DNA from: Nocardia sp. NBC_01327
GTDB lineage: Bacteria > Actinomycetota > Actinomycetes > Mycobacteriales > Mycobacteriaceae
Direction: 5' to 3'
Length of the DNA stretch: 64,000 nt
NCBI RefSeq assembly: GCF_035958815.1
Contig: NZ_CP108383.1
Location: 2,604,001-2,668,000 of the forward strand
This document shows, piece by piece, positions 7,781 through 17,071 of this stretch; position 1 is the stretch's first letter; each line of letters starts with the position of its first letter. The translations under genes were made by a program, and so were the position numbers. Below the pieces are notes generated by a model, which saw only the letters and a list, made by a program, of their open reading frames with translations, was not told the origin of the DNA and ran no database searches.

Positions 7781-9001
7781 GTGGGCTACGCCTTCCCTCG
7801 TGACGATATCGCCTACCTGGGCAGCGCGGCCGCCACGGCCGCGCTGACCGAGGTCGGCGCCTTCGCTCTCACCCCCGCGTCGCTGCTGGCGGATCTGGAC
7901 AAGGTCCGCCGCACGCACGGTGATCGGACCGCGGCCCTGGTCGAGACGGTCCGGCTGCGCCGCCGCGCCACCGCCAAACTGGCGGGAGCCGAGCAGTGGC
8001 TCTTCACCGATGACGCGCTGCAGCAGGCGACACCCTCCGCCGTGGCCCGGCACCGCGCCACTCGTCTGGCCGGTCGGACCGTGCACGACGTAACCTGTTC
8101 CATCGGTGCGGAACTCGCCGAATTGGCGCGGGTCTGCCCGGCTGTGATCGGCAGCGACCTGGATGATGTTCGGCTCGCTATTGCCGCGCACAACCTCGGT
8201 GTGGCCGCGCTGGGCTCCGGCGCCCGCACCGCCGTGCCGACTGATGCGGGTGGCCCACAGGGGCGAAATGTGTTGCTGGTCAAGGCCGATGCGCTGCGGC
8301 CGTGCAGCACCGCCGAGGTGGTAATCGCCGATCCCGCCCGCCGGGCCGACGGCCGCCGCACCCACGATCCGGCCAAACTGCAACCGCCGCTGCCGGATCT
8401 GCTGTCCGCCTACGCCGGTCGTGATCTGGCCGTGAAGTGCGCTCCCGGACTGGATTTCGACAGGCTGGGCTGGGCGGGCGAGATCGAGGTGGCCTCGCTC
8501 GACGGCGCGGTGCGGGAGGCCTGCCTGTGGTCACCCGGACTGGCGGAATCCGGCGTGACCCGCCGTGCCACGGTGCTCTCCTCCACCCGTGCCCCCGAGG
8601 TTCTCACCGACGCCGATCCGGACGAGATTCCCGAGCGGGACCCCGGCGCGTTCATAGTCGACCCCGACGGTGCGATCGTCCGGTCCGGCCTGGTCCGCCA
8701 CTACGCCGCGAAACACGGTCTGTGGCAATTGGACCCGCGCATCGCCTATCTGACCGGCGACACCGTCCCCGAGGGCGTGCGCGGCTTCCGCATTCTCGAC
8801 CGAATGGACTTCCGCGAGAAGCCCTTACGCGCCGAGCTGCACCGTCGCGACTGCGGACCGCTCGAGATCCTCACCCGTGGCGTGGATCTCGACCCCGATG
8901 CGCTCCGCGCCCGCCTCAAGCCCCGAGGTAAACAGCCGCACACGCTGGTTGTCACCCGCGTCGGCAGCGCGGCCACGGTCTTCCTCTGCGCCACAACCTG
9001 A
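7781..9001 (+). CDS. THUMP-like domain protein, RNA-methyltransferase-like
   Basis: The GTG at 7781 follows the upstream stop by 2 nt and gives 406 residues (GYAFPRDDIAYLG...). A SAM-fold core is visible, with degenerate motif I DVTCSIGAELAELAR, acidic strand-2 end GSDLDD and VVIADPARRADGRR resembling the DPPR-type catalytic motif of RNA N-methyltransferases. A C-terminal THUMP-like segment follows. It corresponds to Rv3037c, which has been discussed as a methyltransferase of the methylglucose lipopolysaccharide (MGLP) locus, whereas the domain content suggests an RNA substrate. The substrate is therefore open. Confidence 0.8.
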   Translation: MGYAFPRDDIAYLGSAAATAALTEVGAFALTPASLLADLDKVRRTHGDRTAALVETVRLRRRATAKLAGAEQWLFTDDALQQATPSAVARHRATRLAGRTVHDVTCSIGAELAELARVCPAVIGSDLDDVRLAIAAHNLGVAALGSGARTAVPTDAGGPQGRNVLLVKADALRPCSTAEVVIADPARRADGRRTHDPAKLQPPLPDLLSAYAGRDLAVKCAPGLDFDRLGWAGEIEVASLDGAVREACLWSPGLAESGVTRRATVLSSTRAPEVLTDADPDEIPERDPGAFIVDPDGAIVRSGLVRHYAAKHGLWQLDPRIAYLTGDTVPEGVRGFRILDRMDFREKPLRAELHRRDCGPLEILTRGVDLDPDALRARLKPRGKQPHTLVVTRVGSAATVFLCATT

Positions 9002-9008
9002 TTCGCCG

Positions 9009-10004
9009 CTAGATACCGTCCACGGCAGCCACGGTGAAGGGCCCCGGAGTGCCGGCGCCGTACGGCCCGTTCTTGTCGAACTGCGAGATGGACACCAGCG
9101 CATGGTCTCCCACGTGCACGATGGAGGTGGGGATATCCAGCGCTGGATCCGTGACACGCTGCTGCAGTTCGGCATTCGCCCCGTCATCGGTAATGCGCCA
9201 GCGGCTGATGGCATCACTCTTGTTGTGCACCACCCAGAGCGTGTCGCCGCGCAATTCCAGGCCGTCGCCGTCCACCATAGTGCCGCCGTGCAGGCTCACC
9301 TCGGAAGTCTGCCCGTTCGGTGCCACCCGATACAGAGCGCCATTGGGCATATCGACCGCGAGTAGATAGCGGCCCGCCGGATCGGCGACGAGGCCATTGA
9401 GAGTCATGGGGTTCTGGGCCGCAGCGTCTTTCGCGGAACCGAGATCGCTGAAGGCGGACAGGTCGGCGCGGCCCCCGTGTGCGACCGCGTCATCGAACTG
9501 CTGCGGCGTGATGCGATAGATCACCGGTCGCACGCTGTCGGTCAGGTAGACGGTGCCATCCGCGGTGATGGCCAGATCGTTCACGAACGGCTGCGCCTCT
9601 CGCACATCGAAGCGGGCGATGAGCGCGCGAGTCCCGGTGTCGTACACCGCGACTCCGTGCGTGTGGTCGATGACCCACAGCCGCCCCGCGGCATCGACCT
9701 TCACCCCGTTGGCGGTCTGCCTGCCATCGGTACCGGCGGGCAGGAAGACCTCGGCCTGCTGTGTGCCGGGTGTGGCCCGGTAGACCGCACCGTCGAGGAA
9801 GGAGCTCACATAAATCGCCCCGCTACGCGCATCTGCCGCAATGCTTTCCGGGTAAGCCTGCGCGTCGGGCAGTTCATAGGCGGTGCTGATGTGTGTGGCG
9901 GGCGAAGTCGCGGCGGGAGCGGCATCCGTGTCATTCGAACAGGCCGCCAGTGTGAGCAGCAGTGCGGCAGGCGCGGCGAATCGGAGTCGTGTCAGGCGGA
10001 ACAT
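9009..10004 (-). CDS. SMP-30/gluconolactonase-like beta-propeller lipoprotein
   Basis: The ATG at 10004 follows GGAAGGCA at good spacing and gives 331 residues; an upstream in-frame start at 10040 lies inside the operator region. The signal peptide (FRLTRLRFAAPAALLLTLAACS) ends in lipobox LAAC. The rest shows repeated propeller blades of the SMP-30/NHL type (YPESIAADARSGAIYVSSF, NGVKVDAAGRLWVIDH, VNDLAITADGTVYLTDS, LNGLVADPAGRYLLAVD). A lactonase or extracellular sensor role is possible. It is divergent from a MarR regulator with palindromes between them, so it is likely that regulator's target. Confidence 0.8.
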   Translation of the reverse strand: MFRLTRLRFAAPAALLLTLAACSNDTDAAPAATSPATHISTAYELPDAQAYPESIAADARSGAIYVSSFLDGAVYRATPGTQQAEVFLPAGTDGRQTANGVKVDAAGRLWVIDHTHGVAVYDTGTRALIARFDVREAQPFVNDLAITADGTVYLTDSVRPVIYRITPQQFDDAVAHGGRADLSAFSDLGSAKDAAAQNPMTLNGLVADPAGRYLLAVDMPNGALYRVAPNGQTSEVSLHGGTMVDGDGLELRGDTLWVVHNKSDAISRWRITDDGANAELQQRVTDPALDIPTSIVHVGDHALVSISQFDKNGPYGAGTPGPFTVAAVDGI

Positions 10005-10037
10005 GCGGGTGCCTTCCGATGGCAGTTCGATAGTGGT

Positions 10038-10078
10038 CACACCATAGTGTGGACACGAACATAGATTAGAGTTCTAAT
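10038..10078. promoter_or_regulatory. two inverted repeats in the lipoprotein/MarR divergent promoter
   Basis: CACAC-CATA-GTGTG (10038-10051) and ATTAGA-GT-TCTAAT (10065-10078) lie between the divergent starts at 10004 and 10117. MarR regulators bind such short palindromes; the second is the better candidate because it is AT-rich and nearer the MarR start. Confidence 0.5.
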
Positions 10079-10116
10079 GATCGTCAACACACGAACAGCT
10101 AGAAGAGTCGATTACC

Positions 10117-10569
10117 ATGCACCCTGTGACGTCGATGCCCGCCTCCGAGCGCCTGGGTTCCTACATCAAGCGCGCCGAACAGGCCCTTCAGGGCGCGAAG
10201 AACCCCGCCCTCAAACCCGCGGGCGTCACCGTCCCCCAATACGCCGCCCTCTTCGTCCTGAGCTCCAACCCCGGCATCTCCGCCGCCGCCCTGGCCCGCG
10301 AATGCGGCGTCACCCCACCCACCATGAACACCATCCTGGCCAACCTCCAAGACCGCGCCCTCATCACCCGCACCCCCCACGCCTGGCACAAGAACGTCCT
10401 CGAAACCCGCCTCACCGACACCGGCGAACAAACCCTCCGCGACGCCGACCACCGCGCAGTCCGAGTAGAACGCGCCCTGGCCGAAGAATTCACCGCCGCC
10501 GAACGCAAAGCCCTGGCGGAGCTACTGGAACGCGCCGCCACCCGCCTCGACTCGATCCGCCCCGAATAG
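10117..10569 (+). CDS. MarR family transcriptional regulator
   Basis: 150 residues with a MarR winged helix: VTVPQYAALFVLSSNPGISAAALARECGVTPPTMNTIL, then LITRTPHAWHKNVLETRLTDTGE (the wing), and a C-terminal dimerisation helix. The DNA is more cytosine-rich at third positions than its neighbours. It is divergent from the beta-propeller lipoprotein gene and probably controls it and itself. The ligand is unknown. Confidence 0.88.
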   Translation: MHPVTSMPASERLGSYIKRAEQALQGAKNPALKPAGVTVPQYAALFVLSSNPGISAAALARECGVTPPTMNTILANLQDRALITRTPHAWHKNVLETRLTDTGEQTLRDADHRAVRVERALAEEFTAAERKALAELLERAATRLDSIRPE

Positions 10570-10586
10570 CTCGCCCTACAACGCGG

Positions 10587-10616
10587 TTCGGCCCCCGGAT
10601 TGCTCCGGGGGCCGAA
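10587..10616. terminator. bidirectional hairpin terminator
   Basis: A perfect 13-bp stem TTCGGCCCCCGGA / TCCGGGGGCCGAA with a TTGC loop lies between the stops of the convergent MarR gene and the beta-propeller gene at 10632. No T-run follows, as is common in actinobacteria. Confidence 0.8.
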
Positions 10617-10631
10617 TCTGCTGCCGTGCGT

Positions 10632-11918
10632 TTACTTCTTGGTGGGCTTGAAGACGAAGAGTTCGCCGATGCGGGTGGCGACGACGACCTGGCCGTCGGG
10701 GCCGATGGTGGTGCCTGCGGTGCTGCCCTGGGCGCCGGGGAGTTCGTGGGAGTCGACGGTGGCGCCGGAGTGGGTGTCGAAGGTGACGAGGTTGAGGTTG
10801 TCGCCTATGGGGGCGACGGTGTAGCCGGTGTCGCCGGCGGTTTGGACGGGGTGGCCGCGCAGGGCGAGATCCTTGCGCTCCCAGGCGATTTCGGCGCTGT
10901 CGCCATTATCGCGAATGGCCATCAGGTGGCCGTCGTCCCCGGCGGGGATGAGCAGGCCGTCGGCGGCGGATATGGCGCCGCGGGCCGGGAAGCCAAGGTC
11001 CTGAACCCATTTGGTGCGGCCGTTCGAGGTGTCCACGGCCAGTAGCCGATTGGTGTTGTCGCCCACGTAGAGGGTGGAGCCGTCGGGGGAGAGGGTGGGG
11101 CTGGTGGCGCTGCCGCCGGTGAGCATTTCGGCGCTCCAGTCGCGCTTGATCTCTTTGCCGCTGTAGGTCAGCGCGACAAGATCGGCGGTGCCCTCACCGG
11201 GCCGCCAGACGGTGGCGTAGAACCGGCCCGACTTCTCGTCCACCGCTGACACATTCGCGACCGGGCACTGCGGGCCGCCGGTGGCGCAGTCGTCCAGGCC
11301 GGAGAAGTCCGGCGGCCGGGGCAGATCCGGATGGGCCAGGAAATCGGGTTCGCCGAGCAGTTGGAAGGTGGAGACCTGGCGGTTGCCGGTCTGCCGGCTC
11401 AGCACGTCGACCTGCCCGAACTGGGTCACCGACAGCACATTTCCGTCACCGGTGAACTGCACCGACACCGGAACCCCGGCGGCGGGGGTACGCCAGCGCG
11501 GCTGTCCGAGATTATTGAACGCGTTCACACCGCCGTCGTCGCCGACATAGATATTGGTGGCGCCGTCGATGGCCGCCCCGCCCTCGATGGCGCTGATCCC
11601 CATGGGATTACAGAACCGCTTGCGCCCGGTCGGCATGAGGAACGAGAAGATATCGCAGGAATCGGTGCGGGTGGTGACCACCACCTGCCCCTCCGGGCCG
11701 ACCATGGCCGGCTGTGCCAGCGGTCCGCCGACCGGTCGCGACCAGCTCAGTGCGAGGGATCGGGATCCGGTGACCGGACTGGTCGCACTATTGCGGGCAT
11801 CGTGGAAGGCGACCGGCCACCCCCGGCCCGATCCGACCTTGATGTCGTCGACCGTGGTGCTGCCGCAGGCGCTCAGCGCGAGTACTCCGACCGCCGCCAG
11901 CGCGAAGACTCGCGACAC
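10632..11918 (-). CDS. PQQ-like beta-propeller lipoprotein
   Basis: From a GTG at 11918 it gives ~428 residues beginning with a compact lipoprotein signal (SRVFALAAVGVLALSACG, lipobox LSAC). An in-frame GTG at 12011 with AAGGGA upstream would add 31 hydrophilic residues and cannot be excluded. The mature protein has repeated PQQ/WD-like blades (LYVGDNTNRLLAVDTSNGRT, IYVGDDGGVNAFNNLGQPRW). It corresponds to Rv3035, next to the MGLP-type locus in mycobacteria. Family members act as outer scaffold or sensor propellers; no enzymatic site is visible. It lies downstream of the response regulator on the same strand with a ~200-300 bp gap. Confidence 0.8.
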   Translation of the reverse strand: MSRVFALAAVGVLALSACGSTTVDDIKVGSGRGWPVAFHDARNSATSPVTGSRSLALSWSRPVGGPLAQPAMVGPEGQVVVTTRTDSCDIFSFLMPTGRKRFCNPMGISAIEGGAAIDGATNIYVGDDGGVNAFNNLGQPRWRTPAAGVPVSVQFTGDGNVLSVTQFGQVDVLSRQTGNRQVSTFQLLGEPDFLAHPDLPRPPDFSGLDDCATGGPQCPVANVSAVDEKSGRFYATVWRPGEGTADLVALTYSGKEIKRDWSAEMLTGGSATSPTLSPDGSTLYVGDNTNRLLAVDTSNGRTKWVQDLGFPARGAISAADGLLIPAGDDGHLMAIRDNGDSAEIAWERKDLALRGHPVQTAGDTGYTVAPIGDNLNLVTFDTHSGATVDSHELPGAQGSTAGTTIGPDGQVVVATRIGELFVFKPTKK

Positions 11919-12229
11919 CGGCCCCAGCCAGGACGGCCCGCGGCGATCCCGGGTATGACCGATGCGCGGTCCCTGCTGGTCACGTCCGGTCTGCCGCCTG
12001 CCGCTTCGCACCTGCTGGTGTCCCTTCTGCCAGTACGGAGTCTGTCGTATGCCGTGGTGGCTGATGCAGCTAAGTGGTGGGGCTGACGCAGCCGGAGCAC
12101 AGCCTACTTTCGCCGCCCGAGGCCGGGACCGATACCCCGTGCGGAGCACCGATTCGCGGGTCGCGGCAGGTGGGCGTGCAGGGTGCGGAGCTTGTCCGCG
12201 GGCAGCGCGCGGCGGGGTTTCGGGATGCG
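11919..12229. other. intergenic stretch between the response regulator and propeller genes
   Basis: About 310 bases if the propeller gene starts at 11918, about 220 if it starts at 12011. It should hold the promoter of the lipoprotein gene. No convincing hairpin, RNA gene or small coding region was seen. Confidence 0.4.
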
Positions 12230-12880
12230 CTATTGCGGTGGGGTCCGGGCGGTTCGGTGCGCGTACACGGCGAGCCGCACGCGGTTGTCGCAACCGGTCT
12301 TCTCCATGAGATTGCCGATATGGGTTTTGACGGTGGTGACGCCCAGATGCAGGGCGTCCGCGATCTCCTGATTGCTGAGTCCGTCGCCGACGAGCACCAG
12401 CACCTCCCGCTCGCGCGGTGTCAGATCCGCTTGCGCGGGAACAGGTTCCACCGGCTCCCGGGTGGTGACGACCCGATCGACCAGCCGCCGCAGCAGAGGA
12501 GGGGAGAACAGCATGTCGCCCTCGGCGGTGCGCCGGATGGCGGTCAGCAACTCGGCGGGTTCGGTGTCCTTGACGAGGTATCCGGTCGCGCCCGCCGCCA
12601 GCGCGGGGAACAGATGATCATCGTCATCGAAGGTGGTGAGCACCAGGATGTTCGCGCGGGACCCGGCGCGCACGATGGCCTCGGTCGCCGCGACACCGTC
12701 CAGACCGGGCATGCGCAGATCCATCAGAATCAGATCCGGCGCGAGTTCGGCGGCGAGGCGAATGGCCTCGACCCCATTGGCGGCCTCGCCGACCACGCTC
12801 AGATCCTCGGTGGATTCGATGAGCATGCGCAGTCCGGCGCGCACCAGCCGCTGATCGTCGACCAGCAATACGGTGATCAT
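12230..12880 (-). CDS. NarL/LuxR-type response regulator
   Basis: The ATG at 12880 (MITVLLVDDQ) overlaps the kinase stop by 4 nt (ATGA), so the two are translationally coupled. The 216 residues comprise a receiver domain with phospho-acceptor Asp54 (LILMDLRMPG), an acidic pair D8-D9 and the conserved Lys in GYLVKD. A C-terminal LuxR helix-turn-helix follows (LTPREREVLVLVGDGLSNQEIADALHLGVTTVKTH). It is the partner of the histidine kinase at 12877-14043. The regulon is unknown; the multicopper oxidase diverging upstream of the kinase is a candidate. Confidence 0.93.
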   Translation of the reverse strand: MITVLLVDDQRLVRAGLRMLIESTEDLSVVGEAANGVEAIRLAAELAPDLILMDLRMPGLDGVAATEAIVRAGSRANILVLTTFDDDDHLFPALAAGATGYLVKDTEPAELLTAIRRTAEGDMLFSPPLLRRLVDRVVTTREPVEPVPAQADLTPREREVLVLVGDGLSNQEIADALHLGVTTVKTHIGNLMEKTGCDNRVRLAVYAHRTARTPPQ

Positions 12881-14043
12881 GCGCGGTTCTCCCCGTTCGG
12901 CAGCCAGGCATCGACGATCCACTCCGAGCCGGTGGCGCCGGCGGTGACCCGGCCGCCCGCGAGCTGAGCCCGTTCCCGCATGCCGATAATGCCGTGCCCG
13001 GTCGGCGGATTCGCGACCCGATCCGCCGCGGCACTGCGTACCCGCACCGCTATGCCGCCGTCCATGCCGTCGATTGTGAGCAGGACGGGCGCACCGGGCC
13101 GTGCGTGCTTCATCACATTGGTCAGCGATTCCTGCACCAGCCGCAGCAGCGTGAGCCGCCCGATGGCATCCAATCCGCCTACTCCGGTACGGATTTCGGC
13201 CGTGACGTCGAACCCGGCCGCCCGCACCCGCTCGACCGCGGCCTCGATCTCGGTGCGCGCCGCCTCCGAATCCACCAGTGCGACTTCACCGAGCGCCGGA
13301 TCACGCAGCGCGGTCAGCAGCCGCCGAATATCGGTGAGCGCGTCCGAGGCTGTGCCGTGCACATCGTCCAGCACCGCCCGCACCCGCGGATCGGCCTCGG
13401 CCACCACATGCCGTGCGACGCCGATGCGCAGCACGATCGAGGCCATATGGTGCGCGACCAGATCATGCAGTTCCCGCGCCAGTGCGCCGCGTTCGACCAG
13501 CCGGGTGCGCTGTTCGGCTTCGGCGCGCCGGTTTTCGGCATCGGCGGCGCGCAGGGCCAGATTGGCCGCCAGCTGGCGCTGCCCGCGCAGATACAGCCCG
13601 AGCAGCAGCGGCAGCCCGACATAGGTGCTCACCTCGAGAATGAGCGAGGCCCGCGACAGCGACGGATCGTGGAGATTCCAGCGCCCGAACGCCACCGCGA
13701 GGGCCCAGCACGCGGCGGCGAGCGCCACGGCCGCCGTGCGATGGGTGCGGCGCACGACATCCACCAGTGCGATCGCCCCGAGGAACGGCACCAGCCCCGA
13801 CAATCCCCATGCGGGAATCCGGAACAGCGGAACCGCGAGCGCCGACAGTGCGATCGAGACCGTCAGCGGCCACCGGCCACCGAGCGCGAACACCACGCTC
13901 GCGGCGACGGACAACACCCAGTAAACCCAGGGCACCCGGTACTGCCCGGGAAAGGTGCTCGCCGCCAGCAGCAGTGGGACCAGAACCAGCGGCAGGCAGC
14001 GCACCACCGTCTCGAAATGCTGCCGCGTCCGGATCTCGTTCAC
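12877..14043 (-). CDS. sensor histidine kinase (HisKA_3 type)
   Basis: 388 residues: five or six N-terminal membrane segments (about 15-155), a short coiled coil rich in A/E/R (160-185) and a HisKA_3 dimerisation box LARELHDLVAHHM with His193 as predicted phosphorylation site. An HATPase domain with N-box ESLTNVMKHA and G-box GHGIIGMRERAQL follows. There is no large extracellular sensor domain, so it likely senses the membrane or a small ligand. It pairs with the response regulator at 12230. Confidence 0.93.
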   Translation of the reverse strand: MNEIRTRQHFETVVRCLPLVLVPLLLAASTFPGQYRVPWVYWVLSVAASVVFALGGRWPLTVSIALSALAVPLFRIPAWGLSGLVPFLGAIALVDVVRRTHRTAAVALAAACWALAVAFGRWNLHDPSLSRASLILEVSTYVGLPLLLGLYLRGQRQLAANLALRAADAENRRAEAEQRTRLVERGALARELHDLVAHHMASIVLRIGVARHVVAEADPRVRAVLDDVHGTASDALTDIRRLLTALRDPALGEVALVDSEAARTEIEAAVERVRAAGFDVTAEIRTGVGGLDAIGRLTLLRLVQESLTNVMKHARPGAPVLLTIDGMDGGIAVRVRSAAADRVANPPTGHGIIGMRERAQLAGGRVTAGATGSEWIVDAWLPNGENRA

Positions 14044-14137
14044 GCCCCCACGGTAGGGGACGCGATGAACAAGAGGGTCTGCGGGGAGGGCGGGGCGCGC
14101 CGGTAAAAGCGCTGGTTAGCACGTTTCGACAGGCTTC

Positions 14138-14159
14138 GCCTCCTCCGCTGGGAGGAGGC
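14138..14159. promoter_or_regulatory. GC-rich hairpin ahead of the multicopper oxidase gene
   Basis: GCCTCCTCC-GCTG-GGAGGAGGC is a perfect 9-bp stem with a 4-nt loop, ~90 nt before the oxidase start and between divergent genes. It could be an operator or a leader structure. It does not match a recalled CsoR or CueR box. Confidence 0.4.
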
Positions 14160-14247
14160 GGCCCGCCTCTGTCACGGACCCTTCGGAGGAGTTGAGGCAA
14201 TCGGTCGGCAAACGATGCTGGAGGGGTATCGATAGAAGGAGTGCGCT

Positions 14248-15777
14248 GTGGTCTCGAGACGAGGCTTTCTCACCGGATTCGCCGTGGCATCGGTGGCTCT
14301 CACCGCCGGGTGCACCCGGTCCTCGAGCCCCGTGGTCGTCGCGGGCGGATCACGACCGCTGCCGATCCCGCCGCTGGCCCCGTCCACGGTGGGCTCCGAC
14401 GGAATTCGCCGCTTCAGCCTGCGGGCCCAAGCGGGCAAAACCGAGATCCTCGCCGGAAAGTCCACGCCCACCTGGGGATTCAACGGCCCCATGCTCGGTC
14501 CGACCCTGCGCGCCAAGCGCGGCGAGACGGTGGCCTTCACCGTGCACAATGCGCTGCCGGAGGCGACCACCGTGCACTGGCACGGCATGCATGTCCCCGC
14601 CAGTTGTGACGGCGGCCCGCATCAGACCATTCAGCCGGGCGGCACCTGGCAGCCCAGCTGGACCGTGGATCAACCGGCCGCGACGCTCTGGTACCACCCG
14701 CATCCGCACGGTGCCACCGAGAAGCACGTCTATCGCGGGCTCGCGGGCATCTTCCTCATCGACGACGAGTCCTCGGCCTTGGATCTGCCCAAAGACTATG
14801 GCGTAGACGATATTCCGCTCATCATCCAGGACCGTCGGCTCACGCCCGACGGCGCGCTGGACGAAACCGACCCCTCCGATATCGGCCTGCTCGGCAAGAC
14901 TATTCTCACCAATGGCATTGCCGGAGCGCATCTTCCAGTTCGCACCGAACGCGTGCGCTTGCGCATTCTCAACGGTTCCTCCGGCCGCATCTACCGTCTG
15001 GCATTCTCCGACAATCGCGAATTCCAGATGATCGCCAGCGACGGCGGCCTGCTCACCGCGCCGATTCCCTTGCGCGCCCTCCAGATCAGCCCCGGCGAGC
15101 GCGTCGAAATCGTCGTGAGCCTGCGCGGGGGAGACCCGGTCACCCTGCGTTCCCTGCCGATCGAACAGCGCGCGGGCATCAGCAAGGCCGCCGCTTTCGG
15201 CTTCGACGACACCTTCGACATCCTGAGTCTGGAACCGGACCAGAAGCTGAAACCCGCTGCACCCCTCCCCAATTCGCTCGTCGCCATTCCAGCCCTGGTA
15301 GGGCCCGGCACCCCCGCAACCCGCACCTTCGACCTGCGCTGGCACATGATCAACAACCAGCGCATGGACATGAACCGCATAGACATGACCATTCCCGTGG
15401 ACACCACCGAAGTCTGGTCCGTCCGCAACAGCGACAACTGGCCCCACAACTTCCACGTCCACGACGTCCAATTCCAGGTCGTTTCCATCGACGGCCAAGC
15501 TCCACCCCCGGAACTCTCCGGCTGGAAGGACACCGTCTACACCACCCCGGGCCCCACCTATCTGCTGGCCATGCGCTTCGCCGGCCACAGCGACCCTACT
15601 TACCCGTACATGTATCACTGCCATCTGCTATTACACGAAGATCAGGGCATGATGGGCCAATTCCTCGTCCTGGCCCCGGGCCAGCAGCCCGCACCCATGC
15701 AGATGGGCATGGGCGAGACGAGCATGCCGGGTATGGACATGCCCGGCATGGAAGGTCACGGCACACACGGTTCCTGA
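14248..15777 (+). CDS. multicopper oxidase, exported
   Basis: 509 residues with a GTG start behind AAGGAG. The N-terminus has twin arginine (SRRGFLTGFAVASVALTAGC) plus a lipobox-like TAGC, indicating Tat export and possible lipid anchoring. All four copper-binding blocks are present: TTVHWHGMHVP, LWYHPHPHGATEKH, NWPHNFHVHDVQFQV and MYHCHLLLHEDQGMMGQF, so types 1-3 copper should bind. The tail is Met/His-rich (MGMGETSMPGMDMPGMEGHG), reminiscent of copper-resistance oxidases. It is divergent from the two-component system, which may control it. Likely role: oxidising Cu(I) or other metals and phenols outside the membrane. Confidence 0.92.
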   Translation: MVSRRGFLTGFAVASVALTAGCTRSSSPVVVAGGSRPLPIPPLAPSTVGSDGIRRFSLRAQAGKTEILAGKSTPTWGFNGPMLGPTLRAKRGETVAFTVHNALPEATTVHWHGMHVPASCDGGPHQTIQPGGTWQPSWTVDQPAATLWYHPHPHGATEKHVYRGLAGIFLIDDESSALDLPKDYGVDDIPLIIQDRRLTPDGALDETDPSDIGLLGKTILTNGIAGAHLPVRTERVRLRILNGSSGRIYRLAFSDNREFQMIASDGGLLTAPIPLRALQISPGERVEIVVSLRGGDPVTLRSLPIEQRAGISKAAAFGFDDTFDILSLEPDQKLKPAAPLPNSLVAIPALVGPGTPATRTFDLRWHMINNQRMDMNRIDMTIPVDTTEVWSVRNSDNWPHNFHVHDVQFQVVSIDGQAPPPELSGWKDTVYTTPGPTYLLAMRFAGHSDPTYPYMYHCHLLLHEDQGMMGQFLVLAPGQQPAPMQMGMGETSMPGMDMPGMEGHGTHGS

Positions 15778-15837
15778 ACCAGCGTGTCCACCGCATCCCG
15801 ACAAGACCCAACCGCATCCCGGCGTATCCGCCCCGTC

Positions 15838-15862
15838 ATCCCGGCATGTTTTCGGCCGGGAT
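15838..15862. terminator. probable bidirectional terminator
   Basis: ATCCCGGC / GCCGGGAT form an 8-bp stem around a 9-nt T-rich loop between the stops of the convergent multicopper oxidase and flavin monooxygenase genes. Confidence 0.5.
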
Positions 15863-15901
15863 CCACACAGTCTGTGCTCCAGCCGTTTTCGTGGATGCGA
15901 A

Positions 15902-17071
15902 TCAGCCGTGCGACGCCAGCACGGCGGAGCCGAGCAGTGAGGCGCTGATGGCATCGCCCGCGTATATCCGCATCTGCTCCTCGTAGGCGGCGACTGCGGC
16001 GATCGGATCGGCGGGCCTCTCTCCCAAGGCGGCAGCGAGGGTCGCGGCGTCCCGCAGTGCGGTATTCGCGCCGAGCCCGGCGGCCGGGCTCATCGCGTGG
16101 ATGGCATCGCCGAGCAGCGTCACGCGACCGGCCGGCCGCGGTTCCGGGGCGGCGGCGGTGCGAACGGTCATGGCGGCCACGGTGTTTCGGTCGCTGGTGG
16201 CGAAGACCTCGCGCAGCGCGGGATGCCAGTCGCGGGTCGACCGTTCGATGACGGCGAGCGCATCCTGATCCGGATCGTCGGCAGCGTCGAGTCCGAATCG
16301 AATGCGCGGGCCGAACACAGCCCAGTACAGGTAGTCGGGGACCGCTGTCAGACCGTTCTCGGGCGTGAACAGCGACTGCCGGAAGGTCATCGAGTCGAGC
16401 ACCGCCACGAAGCCGTCGGCGAATACGACCGACGTACCGGTCAGCAGATCGACCGGGATGGTATCGCCGAGCGCGCCGGTGAGAACCGTCTTGCCGTAGA
16501 GGCAGACCGCGCCGGTATCGGCCGGTTCGGTGTGCGGCAGCCGCTGGCGGCGGATCGTCGAATTGACCCCGTCCGCGGCCACGACCACATCCGCGACCGC
16601 GGTGCTCCCGTCCTCGAAGTGCACGGTCACGCCGTCATCGGTTTCGGTGACATGGCTGAGCGCCTTGCCGAAGTGCACCCGATCGGCGATCCCGTCCAGC
16701 AGCACCTCGCGCAGTGTCAGCCGATTCGCGCTCAGATCGCCCGCCGCCTCTTCGCCCGGTGCGTCCTCCACTTCCGAAGGCCGCCAGGTCTCGACCGCGC
16801 GCCCGCCGATCACACTCATATCCGGGCCGATGAACTGCCCGCCGGTCGTCGTGACCGCGCAGCTCGCCCGGAACAGGTCGTAGCGATCCGCGGGCAGGCA
16901 CTGCGCGAGACTGCGCTGCCCGGTCTCGTCGATCCGAATGCGGTATCCCTGTGTCCGGCTGCTCGGGCTCGAATCCTTCTCGTAGATATCGAATGCGATC
17001 CCGTGCCGTCGCAGCCCCTGACCCATACAGAGTCCGCCCAGCCCCGCACCGATGATGGCAATTCGCAACAT
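15902..17071 (-). CDS. FAD-dependent monooxygenase
   Basis: From the ATG at 17071 the protein has ~389 residues and starts directly with the FAD dinucleotide site MLRIAIIGAGLGGLCMG. It then shows the DG motif VVVAADGVNSTIRRQRL and the GD motif VTLLGDAIHAMSPAAGLGAN. This is the PHBH/salicylate-hydroxylase group of flavin hydroxylases, which oxygenate aromatic or polyketide-like compounds using NAD(P)H. The in-frame TTG at 17077 is an unlikely start. It stands alone, with no regulator adjacent. Substrate unknown. Confidence 0.88.
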   Translation of the reverse strand: MLRIAIIGAGLGGLCMGQGLRRHGIAFDIYEKDSSPSSRTQGYRIRIDETGQRSLAQCLPADRYDLFRASCAVTTTGGQFIGPDMSVIGGRAVETWRPSEVEDAPGEEAAGDLSANRLTLREVLLDGIADRVHFGKALSHVTETDDGVTVHFEDGSTAVADVVVAADGVNSTIRRQRLPHTEPADTGAVCLYGKTVLTGALGDTIPVDLLTGTSVVFADGFVAVLDSMTFRQSLFTPENGLTAVPDYLYWAVFGPRIRFGLDAADDPDQDALAVIERSTRDWHPALREVFATSDRNTVAAMTVRTAAAPEPRPAGRVTLLGDAIHAMSPAAGLGANTALRDAATLAAALGERPADPIAAVAAYEEQMRIYAGDAISASLLGSAVLASHG

